NCBI GenBank assembly: GCA_016630955.3
Contig: CM049995.1
Span: 434,001 to 498,000 of the forward strand
Length of the DNA: 64,000 nucleotides
Source of the DNA: Didymella arachidicola
Lineage: Eukaryota > Ascomycota > Dothideomycetes > Pleosporales > Didymellaceae
Direction of reading: 5' to 3'
The position numbers and the translations under genes were made by a program. This document shows positions 20,378-29,170 of this stretch, one piece after another. A model generated the notes under the pieces. It was not told where the DNA came from, did not search any database, and saw nothing but the letters and a program-made list of their open reading frames with translations. Every line of letters begins with the position of its first letter. The first letter of the stretch is position 1.

Positions 20378-22024
20378 ATGTACTACGAGTCGGTGCTGAC
20401 TGTCCCTCAAGCGGACGCCCTCTTCACTCCTCCATCATCCTACTCTCCTCAGAAGACACTCGCTCGGTTGGACCTCCGGCTGGACACCAACTCTGACGAC
20501 ACTCTAGACGCTGATATCTTCAACATGATTGGTACTGGATCCCCTCAGCCATACATCAAAGAAGAAATCGACGACATGCAATTCAACCCTGGCCGCTTTG
20601 GCAACCACAACGGTTTCGACATGAACCAGCAATTTAACAACCCTCAGTACAGCTCTGCCCATGAGGGCGGGAGCGCAATCGACCCATCAAACCTTACCAT
20701 GAGCGGCAACATGAACATCAACAGTCAGTTCGGCTCCACCAGTTATGTCCATGGTGCCGCCAATATCGCCGACGACGAGCTTGCCGACTCTCTCGGCTTT
20801 TCAAACGGCTTCGCCCAGGACAACACCAACAATCAGCCGGACTTCTTTCACTCCAACTCCAATGCTGCAAACATGAATCACATCTACTCCAACACCCCGG
20901 ATGACCTCCCCATTCAAAGTCCCTTTGTGCATCCTGGAGGCTTCGACTTCAATCAATACCAGTCTGGACCATCAAGAGTGGGCTTCACAAACAGCATGCA
21001 GGCCAACTCGATGCGTCACCGTGTGGCTATCAATAGAACTGGCTCCGACAGCCGCACTCCGATGTCACCAAAGACCCCTGCGATGGCCAGCCTCCATCTT
21101 GGTACGCCTGACTCGGGCAACTTTGCGTCTCAGCCCATCATGACCAACATGCACCGTCACCAGAAGAGCGTATCTGGACAGTGGGAAGGCACGCCGGGCA
21201 GCGCTCACTCCTGGATCGATTCACCAACACAATCCCCTCACACAGCATCATTGCACCACCAGCAGATCACTGAGGTCATGCACGGCAAGCATGCCTCCTT
21301 GCCAACCAAGGTCGACATCGGCCAGACACAGGATGCAAAGAAGCGTCGCCGTCGCGAGTCTCACAACCTTGTTGAGCGTCGTCGTAGGGACAACATCAAC
21401 GAGCGCATCCACGACCTGTCACGTCTTGTACCTCAGCATCGCCTTGAAGACGAAAAGATCCGCAAGCACATCAACAACAATGGGCCTCTCTCCCCGACAA
21501 TGGGTGCTGCTGGTCTATCGCCGCCACAAGCGACATCGTTACTGGCTGGCGGAAGTGGCAGACGAGCTGCTGGTAACATTACGCAAGGTTTGCCCATGGA
21601 AGAGAAGGACAAGGGCCCAAACAAGGGAGACATTCTCAATGGAGCTGTGAGCTGGACCCGTGATCTCATGTGGATGCTGTACAAGAAGATGGAAGAGAAC
21701 GAGCAGCTTGCTGAGCGCCTTCGACAAGCTACTGGTGAGGAATGGCCTGAAATGACCGAAGACGAGAAGCGTATGAAGACTGAGATCTTTGAAGCCGTCG
21801 AGAAGAACGGCGCTGGTACCTTCAGGTACTCTCGTGGTCCTGGATCTGGCCTTCGCGTTCCCAAGCACACCAACCTCGCTGGCGAGCCTTTGTCTGGTCT
21901 GTCGCCTCAAAGCCTGAGCCCTGGTATGCAGAGCCCAGGTTCTGGCTCTGGCTCTCACCAGCATCAGTACTGGTCGAACCAGGCCCTGAAAGAAGAGGAC
22001 GAGTTCGGCATGGACATGGGCTGA
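20378..22024 (+). CDS. bHLH transcription factor (fungal MITF-like class)
   Basis: This is a nuclear DNA-binding regulator of about 548 residues. The basic region and helix 1 read KKRRRRESHNLVERRRRDNINERIHDLSRLVP. The H-E-R arrangement predicts binding to CACGTG E-boxes. Loop and helix 2 are separated by a long Ser/Gly/Pro-rich insert, and helix 2 is recognised in NKGDILNGAVSWTRDLMWMLYKKMEENEQLAERL. The N-terminal half is Asn/Gln/Ser/Pro-rich, as in fungal activation regions, with an acidic PYIKEEIDDM motif. An upstream in-frame ATG at 20276 would add 34 residues, but these look like translated pyrimidine-rich leader. I prefer 20378, which has the better initiation context. The C-terminus is Ser/Pro/Gly-rich and ends in EEDEFGMDMG. 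No intron interrupts the ORF. Confidence 0.85.
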   Translation: MYYESVLTVPQADALFTPPSSYSPQKTLARLDLRLDTNSDDTLDADIFNMIGTGSPQPYIKEEIDDMQFNPGRFGNHNGFDMNQQFNNPQYSSAHEGGSAIDPSNLTMSGNMNINSQFGSTSYVHGAANIADDELADSLGFSNGFAQDNTNNQPDFFHSNSNAANMNHIYSNTPDDLPIQSPFVHPGGFDFNQYQSGPSRVGFTNSMQANSMRHRVAINRTGSDSRTPMSPKTPAMASLHLGTPDSGNFASQPIMTNMHRHQKSVSGQWEGTPGSAHSWIDSPTQSPHTASLHHQQITEVMHGKHASLPTKVDIGQTQDAKKRRRRESHNLVERRRRDNINERIHDLSRLVPQHRLEDEKIRKHINNNGPLSPTMGAAGLSPPQATSLLAGGSGRRAAGNITQGLPMEEKDKGPNKGDILNGAVSWTRDLMWMLYKKMEENEQLAERLRQATGEEWPEMTEDEKRMKTEIFEAVEKNGAGTFRYSRGPGSGLRVPKHTNLAGEPLSGLSPQSLSPGMQSPGSGSGSHQHQYWSNQALKEEDEFGMDMG

Positions 22025-24607
22025 GCGGTCACAGACTTGGTTCCCTACCCGGTGCACCTTTCATTGTCTCCTTCTCGGCTTTTCGATTCCATGATACCCC
22101 GCGATACCCCGCACACTTTCCTGCATCCTGCAGATGCATACTAGACCGATCCGCGGCGGAAGCCTGCTTGTCCACCGGACCCTCCTACGGCTTTTCGTTG
22201 ACTAGACCGACGCATGTCGCTTGTCTCTGCTGGCCAAGGCTGGACGACGCCCGCACTCTGCAGCTTGCCTCATATTGCTTCCCGTCTCATTGCATATTCT
22301 CTCCCATCTATCAGGCGTCTTTCAAACACGTCACCGCCCGACACAGCGTCGCGAAGGGGGATGGCTACCCTCGTTCTGTATACGCCTCGTCGGGCCCAAC
22401 ACGCAGTGTTCTATTTATCTCATAATGTTTGCTTTATTCCATCATGTATGTCAGGCTTGACAGATTGCATGGGCAGGCGCGAGTGGGCGTTAGAGGTGCG
22501 CCATTTCATCTAACAGAAGCAGACCGCAAGTTATTTCACTGTCATCGGACTGTGACTGTCTGCATATGTTTATCTCGGACGGTCGTGTTTGCGTTCATGC
22601 TGTTGTTTTAGTTTTATCCGTTATGGTATTGTTCGCTAGCTCCAATAATTATCCTTGTGCAAACAAACTACGCATGTCTATCTCGACGTGACTCGTACCT
22701 CCTACACGACTGAAAAGCAGACGACAAAGAACCTTACCTAATCCCTCGGAACATACTCCTTCAGTCCTGAGCATGACTCCCATGATATTGCTTTTCCACT
22801 CACCGGACATCAGCATCGCGATGTCAGTTCTAGCATCACACAGGCTAAGACAAGGCGCTGCGCTCTGATCGTGGTGTAGCGTCGCTTGCGCTGACTCAAC
22901 AGACTCCGTACACGCAAAGGCAAACGTGGACTGCATACCAGGATCTGAGTATTGCAGTCGTCCCCCGCGACAGAATCACATCAGTACTCCGCGTCGGGGC
23001 TTTGCCTTGCACGGCGTGGCGATTCTGGTCGCCGGACCCGCAGCAGCTGTCATGTCCATTTGAGATTTTGACTGCATGATCAGGGTGTTTCGGGGAGCAG
23101 CCACATGTCTTGCTGCGAGTCATAGCCTGTGCAATGCACGTACTGGAAAGGAGACTCTGTGCTTGGATGGGTGATTGATCATGGGGGGATATCGTGGACT
23201 CAGGGTTCGGGTCATGCGAAGTGGAGCAGCGTCCGGTGCAGGACGGGGGACGAGGCTGGGGTTGGGCACGAGGCTGGACTAGCGATGCTGGAGAAGAGGT
23301 CGGTTGCAATGTAGGCAACCACCGGGGCTGGGTGGGGTTGTTGTCGCTCAGTGAGTCTGTACTATGGCTCTCCTTCTTGCGTACTGTAGGGCAGCGAGGT
23401 TCCGTGGAGCCTGTCTGTCATGCCCCTACCCGAAACATGATGGCATACTCAGCAGCCACGTAATCTGGGTCCGCAACGCCCGCTGCCCATTATTGTAGAA
23501 CCTTATTCATCCTTTGCAACGCCAGCCACGGCTTGCACGCCAAACATCACAAGGGGAAAGTCCTTGCGATACGCCGCGCGACTGCGGTCCCTGGCATGCG
23601 CGGCCAATACAGGCAAAGCTGAGATATCGCCTTTGCGTGCCTGCTTTCGCATTGTAGCATTAGCATAACAGACTTCGACGCTAGCGTACGGCTTAGTGCA
23701 GCCTTAGCAATGGTCTTGATCTTCATATCGACGCTCAGAGCTCACTGCCAGTCAAACAACATCATTCGCCATCTTGCACTACTTGATTTCGATGTTGATG
23801 ACACTAGTTTGAGAGACACCATCAATGGTGCAGATCTGATCGGATCACCCAGACTAATTTGTTTCAGAGCTGTGGTGCACGGTACGCGCAAAGCTTGGTG
23901 TGGTCTTGCGTAGCAGAAGCCTTGTCAGTGAGTAATGAAGTGGATGAGGGGTTGTTCGGTAGTGTCAGTAAAGCTTTTGTGTGACGTTGCACCCTCTGGT
24001 CTGCAGATCAGCAAGATACCATCCAGATCAGATCTTCGGGAAGCTTGGATGTCTTAGTTAGGATATAGGTGAATATTTGGCGCGAAAGTTCCTGTGCAGG
24101 CTGGGTTGCTTGAACGAAGGGATCGCGATCGAACCCATTACAATTCGGTGTGCGTTGCGAGATGCATTTGGCACCCATTCAGGTATAAAGGGGCGTTGTG
24201 GATCAAGCCTTCAGCTGTGCGACCTTTTCTAGCCGGCAGTACTCTCCTGTTGTGGCGCAGATTGGTACGACAACCCTGTCGACTACAGCATATGTCAACT
24301 TGCTAGTGCTGTGTCTCGGCCCTTCTTCAGCACCATCCCTTTGCTGCTAACAACGATCTACTACCGAGACATGAATCCTGGTCGACCTTGCCCGTGGAAA
24401 GGGGTGGGGCAATTTGTAACCTGTCAGTACTGCAGCCCTGAACATGTATGCTCCACTGCAACCCCGCTGACGACATCGGCGTCGGCTGATACGGCACGCG
24501 TGCTCACGAAGTAAATGGTACGAGTCGGTGGTTTCTCGGCTGCTCGGCTGGTGCCGAGCCAGTGAATAGGTGATCAAGACCCTTCATTCCGTACCGACTC
24601 GGCATAT
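22025..24607. other. Intergenic region between the bHLH gene and COX19
   Basis: This 2.6-kb region should contain the bHLH 3' UTR at its left end and the COX19 3' UTR at its right end. Short ORFs on both strands have no recognisable domain. I see no repeat or transposon remnant. Confidence 0.4.
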
Positions 24608-25540
24608 CTAGGAAGTGCGGGGCCTATCTTGCCCTTGAGGTTGCGGTGAATGAGCTGGGGTTGCAGTCGGAGCAGAGGTAGTGCGGTCGTCGCCGTTCTC
24701 CCCAAAGCCGAGATTCTTGAACGAATCAGGGGCCATCAAATTCCTAGAACGTGAATTAGTCAGTGAATGTCTCGTCAGGGTCTATTTTAGAATGACGACA
24801 GGCTCTGTTCGGATGCTGCCGACGCAGTGTGACGCAGTTATGTGGAGACGTGGGTATCGTTGAAGGGGCAACGTTCCCAGACAGTACGATTTCGAAGCAG
24901 CGAGAGCGATAGGAGGCTGGAAATGAGTGGGTCGACAGCCGCGGTGTTTCAGATCTGACAATTGACGAGGAATGAGATATAGTGCATCTCTCCCTTGCCT
25001 TATTGCAGCCCCAAGCCCCGATATTTCCAACGACCTGGTCTGAAAACTTTGACAGGTTGGTATGACAAGCTGATCTTTCGCCCTTGATCTCTGAAAAAAG
25101 CGAAGTCGTCCTGAAGCAAAGAAGATCGACATGGCTGAGTGGAGGTTATGTGGCAGGGAGGGCAGATCCGGTACGTACCGATCCATCCGACAGGACAGGT
25201 ATGACTTCGATAGATTGCGACACTCGGAGTCGTTCGTTCCACGGTGTGATTTGATACACCTGAGGTAGGATAGCATTATATCCTTGCACTCGCCTGGAAT
25301 GTAGCATCAGTCGCTGAGGGACGGGTGGGGGTGTCGGCTCTTGCGGGCATTATCGTACCGTCATGATCGAGAGGAAAAGAGCCGCGTTCAGGACTGTGAG
25401 GCAAGAGTTAGCTGAGTCAATGATGCTAGGGATGACCCAAGGAAATGGTAGGTTTGGCGCAATGCAGTGGAAGATGCAACCACATACGGATTGGGTTTGA
25501 TGACTTTCTGTCCGAGGCCTGCACCGCCAAAAGAAGCCAT
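24608..25540 (-). CDS. COX19: Cytochrome c oxidase assembly protein Cox19
   Basis: Cox19 is a small twin-Cx9C protein of cytosol and mitochondrial intermembrane space, needed for copper delivery and assembly of cytochrome c oxidase. Four exons (25540-25488, 25393-25359, 25293-25179, 24743-24608) join in frame to 112 residues. The N-terminus MASFGGAGLGQKVIKPNP and the hallmark PPERGSFPLDHDGECKD are present. Two C-x9-C motifs follow (GEC-x9-C within LSYLRC, and SEC-x9-C within SYLSC), then CRMDRNLMAPDSFKNLGF, as in fungal and animal Cox19. The tail after GFGEN is a variable Thr/Pro/Gln-rich extension. Introns have GTATGT or GTACG donors. The third intron, 435 nt, is much longer than the others. 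The 592 bp to divergent NPR3 is probably a shared promoter. Confidence 0.95.
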
Positions 25541-26132
25541 GACGTCGATTGTTTATATGCCCTAGGAGTGGACAAGAAGTAAACTCACGGTCGTGAGGTC
25601 GGTGAGACGAGTCGGGCGTGGAGATGATGAAGCGGTGGTGGAGTGAGCTCTGAATAAAGTCGCGCGCGAACGATGGCCAGTGCATCCCGCTGTCCCGCCA
25701 AGGTGCCGCCTTGCATCCGCTGATCCTGCCAGAAGGCGACGCATCGAACCGAGATTACCGTCAATGTCTTCAAAATTTTGTTTCTCGAAACGAGAGCTTT
25801 CATTGAATGCTCAAGACTATCGTAACGAGATCTATTCTCAAGGATGTGGCGATGAGTACGCCATCCGCTGATGGCATTCAGCTTGCATGTAGGTAGAGCG
25901 GTAGAGCCACATAAAATCGTCAGAACTTCAATATCGAGAAACTCACAGAGTCATGTTAGCAATGATCGATATTCAATGCACATGCATGTAATGCCCTGAA
26001 TGCAGACTTCGAGAAGGAGGCTTTCGCTGTTGACATCGTCATCCCAAAGCAGCTAAAGCCACCATCGTCCTCCGCATTACAGCTTCCCCACCACGACCCT
26101 GCACGCGGCCAGGAGCTTCTCCACACCACCCA
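25541..26132. promoter_or_regulatory. Shared divergent promoter region of COX19 and NPR3
   Basis: Both flanking genes are transcribed outward from this 592-bp interval, so it must hold both promoters. I did not identify a convincing TATA box or named motif in it. Confidence 0.4.
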
Positions 26133-28703
26133 ATGGCGTTCTCTGGCATACTACCTCCAGCATCTAACCTTTACGCCATTTTGCTCGTTACTAAGTCGCG
26201 TTCGCTTGGTCCTCGTCTGGTGTTCCACTACCCACCTCTTTCGCCGTCGGCGGCAGCGCTCGCTGCAGCCAAAGACCCAACATGGTACCGTAACGAAAGC
26301 TCTACTGCGAGTGTCGATTCGCACAGTTCAGATAGCAACTGGGACAGTAGTACAGAAGCAGATGAGAATGATGAGCTTGAGATTGGCAGCCGCACCAGTG
26401 GACGTGGCTCTGGGCGAACTGGACCCAGCGGAAGTCGCGACAATAGACTGAAGCTCGGCATTGGCGGCTGGGGCAGACAGGAAACCATTGACGAGGAAGA
26501 CATCGATGATGATCACAATGGAAACGGGCGACACCGTGGCGGTGACTACGATTGGAACTCCGTGCTCGGTTTCAAAGTCGATGCTCTTGAGAAAATACTG
26601 ACACCGAGCGAGGACTACAACAACAGACGGTTCGAGCTCGGCGTAGAAAGCATCGTCTTCGTAGGTGCACCCATGTTCGTGAGAGATGACGGGCTATGGA
26701 AGAAGTTGAGACGGAAGAAGAAGAAGAAGTCTGGATTGCAAAAAATTGAAGATGGCGATCTGGTAGGGAATCTTTCCATAACAGAGGAAGTCGAGCCGGA
26801 GCCATTCATATACCCCCCAGGTTTCGAACCAGGCTATGGTCACGAAACACTGTCAGTACCTGGCTCTGCTGCGCCTTCCGAAGCAGGATCAGATGCTCGC
26901 AGCAACTCCACGGCCGGGCATGATGACAATCCTGACATGACCATGTTCAACGTTGTGTTTGTACTGAATCCACCAGCTTTGGAGTACCAACGACGCGTAA
27001 AGGAGATGTACGACAACGTCACACGGAAGTACGCAAAAGCCTTGAAGTACGAGCAGGCGAGGTTCCAGTATGTGTGGAAAGAGTCAAAGCGCATCATCGA
27101 CATCAAGCAGCGTGCGAAAGAGAACGGAGACTCCATCAGTGTGACGTGGAAGAACCTTCTTGCCATCTCGCCTTTGGCCAAGTCGATAGCCATACTGTAT
27201 GATGCTATCTCGAATGACAAGATTGCTCACATCCACTTCGATGCTACCTTCAACACCTCATTTCAAATACCCCAGGCGATGTCGACGCCGTACCTTCCAA
27301 GTGCACTTGAGCCACAGATGCCTGGCCTGTGGCTCACGACATCCAATGTTGTACTAGACGAAGAAGAAGCACCAATGACACAACATGCAGCACTCCTCTT
27401 GCTCGAGGATCCTGAGGCTCTGATCAAAGATCTCGGTGGGGAGTCATCGGAGAATGGAGCAGCAATTGCTGGATTGATCCGTCGGATCGTACCAACAAAA
27501 TCCTTACTCAAAATCTCAAGAAAGCACAATATCTCAAGCCACGACATGGAGTACATTGCGTCCCATCTGGTGTACTGGAGACGCGCTCGATTGATCTGCC
27601 CTCTCTCGCAACGTGACACATACATTGTGTCCCCAAATGCGGATATGAACTACCTCCCTCTTGCTGCCTCGGACTTTGCACGACACTTCCCAACCCTTCC
27701 GTCACTGCCAAAGTTTCTGAGCTTGCTGTCAGGCACTCCTCGAATGTACAAGAGCTTCATCCCCACGTACGAGCACAGGGATACTTATCTCGAAGTATTG
27801 GCATGGCTCATGCGAGGCGGCTGGGTCACACAGCTGAGAACTTTTGCCTGGATTCGTGTCACACCGGAGATCAAAGCTCAGGTAGCTGTCGAGATGGAGC
27901 GAGAGGAGCGAATCAAAAAGGCTGAAGAAGCAAAAAAGGAGCTCGCGAGCGAGACTGGGTCTGTGAATGCATCCCTCTTCTCTGACAAGCGATCAAGCTT
28001 GCTGTCTGATCATACAGCCAGGCCACTCACACCTATGAAGTGGCGTCGCGATAGAAGCGCAGACACATCTGAAGAGATGGAGTCAAGCACGATACTCAGC
28101 CCGCGGATCGCGGCCAGCGGTTCAGCACATCACCGTGGTTCCCCAGCTCGTCCAGCTTCTGACGCGGGCAGTAACAGCAGCCAGCGCACAACCATCGCCC
28201 TGAATTCCTTGGGCCGCCCTGACTCACCATCACATCTCCTCCCTCATAACAACAAAGTACACAAACCGAGTCCGCTGCATCTCAAACCCACATCACCATC
28301 ACTCAACGCTGTGACCTCACCACCCCTTCCAATAGAAGAAGATCTCGTACCACAGCCGCATCTCTTCAAGCCCAGCTTGATTCTGAGACCACAAAAAGCA
28401 TCCAGCATCGAAGCACGCTGGCTTGAGACAATTGGCAAGACCTTTGAAGAGATTGATCATCATCACCCCCGGTACCCTTCGTACCCAGTCAACAACCCCA
28501 GCCCGCCAAAGCACACGGATGGTATTATGGGCATCTCGGGCAAGGAGCTGAGGGAACAGTGGCCGATGTTACTCAGACATCTGGATGGCAAGCACGCCAT
28601 TGAGGATGTCGCGCCTCGAGAGGGGTTGAAGAGGAAGAGGGTCGCTGTGTTGTTCAATGCCGTGCGGGAGAAGGGATGGCTTGTTGTGGTCAGGCACTGG
28701 TAG
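26133..28703 (+). CDS. NPR3: Nitrogen permease regulator 3 (SEACIT/GATOR1 subunit)
   Basis: Npr3 (NPRL3) is a subunit of the SEACIT/GATOR1 complex at the vacuole, which inhibits TORC1 when amino acids are scarce. The intronless ORF gives 856 residues. The N-terminus LYAILLVTKSRSLGPRLVFHYPP is the conserved start of the longin-like domain. VLGFKVDALEKILTPSEDYNNRRFELGVESIVFVGAPMF and MTMFNVVFVLNP are further family hallmarks. The central part contains EYIASHLVYWRRARLI, and the C-terminal part contains LEVLAWLMRGGWVTQL. Ser/Asp-rich and basic low-complexity inserts (about residues 55-140 and 610-750) are expected in fungal members. The end (GKHAIEDVAPREGLKRKRV) matches the winged-helix C-terminus. 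Identification is from recognised motifs. Confidence 0.93.
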   Translation: MAFSGILPPASNLYAILLVTKSRSLGPRLVFHYPPLSPSAAALAAAKDPTWYRNESSTASVDSHSSDSNWDSSTEADENDELEIGSRTSGRGSGRTGPSGSRDNRLKLGIGGWGRQETIDEEDIDDDHNGNGRHRGGDYDWNSVLGFKVDALEKILTPSEDYNNRRFELGVESIVFVGAPMFVRDDGLWKKLRRKKKKKSGLQKIEDGDLVGNLSITEEVEPEPFIYPPGFEPGYGHETLSVPGSAAPSEAGSDARSNSTAGHDDNPDMTMFNVVFVLNPPALEYQRRVKEMYDNVTRKYAKALKYEQARFQYVWKESKRIIDIKQRAKENGDSISVTWKNLLAISPLAKSIAILYDAISNDKIAHIHFDATFNTSFQIPQAMSTPYLPSALEPQMPGLWLTTSNVVLDEEEAPMTQHAALLLLEDPEALIKDLGGESSENGAAIAGLIRRIVPTKSLLKISRKHNISSHDMEYIASHLVYWRRARLICPLSQRDTYIVSPNADMNYLPLAASDFARHFPTLPSLPKFLSLLSGTPRMYKSFIPTYEHRDTYLEVLAWLMRGGWVTQLRTFAWIRVTPEIKAQVAVEMEREERIKKAEEAKKELASETGSVNASLFSDKRSSLLSDHTARPLTPMKWRRDRSADTSEEMESSTILSPRIAASGSAHHRGSPARPASDAGSNSSQRTTIALNSLGRPDSPSHLLPHNNKVHKPSPLHLKPTSPSLNAVTSPPLPIEEDLVPQPHLFKPSLILRPQKASSIEARWLETIGKTFEEIDHHHPRYPSYPVNNPSPPKHTDGIMGISGKELREQWPMLLRHLDGKHAIEDVAPREGLKRKRVAVLFNAVREKGWLVVVRHW

Positions 28704-29170
28704 AGTAGCGAGGTAGCCTTTCATCCAATGCAAGCGATGCAAACTCTCCTGCAGCAGAGAAGGTAATCACAAGCTTTGTAGCTCTTAACAGAGATGTACC
28801 GGTATCCTTTCGACACACTCTGTATGAAGAGACAAACTCGAGAGCTCGACGCTCTCGACCCGAACCAGTCGACAGTGTGCAGTGAATAAAATATGATACA
28901 TACAGACAAACTACACCTTTTTTGTTTGTGGCGTCTCGTCTGTAGCGGCTTCAGAGGCACCCCGCGGTGCACAGCCACTCAGGCAGCCACTCTGATCTCA
29001 TCGCCTCGTCAAATACGGCCAAAATCATTGTTGTAGTGACTCCTACCTCAGTTCTCGCGACTGCGCCCTTCTTTCTTCGTATTTCGCAGTCACGTAGCGT
29101 GAGTTGCCGCCCTACTGTCTGAGTCATTCTTGCTGCGTAATTTGTATGTTTATGTGTTGCTGCTGCCTGT
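28704..29170. other. Intergenic region, NPR3 to TRL1
   Basis: This stretch holds the 3' end of NPR3 and the promoter of TRL1. No ORF of note or repeat is seen. Confidence 0.4.

Noticed and set aside
22896..23318. 140-aa minus-strand ORF with several cysteines
   Set aside because: The cysteine spacing fits no known zinc motif and no splice signals or homologous features were seen.
24121..24140. GGGTTCGATC on the minus strand as a possible tRNA T-arm
   Set aside because: The flanking bases do not form a T-stem or acceptor.
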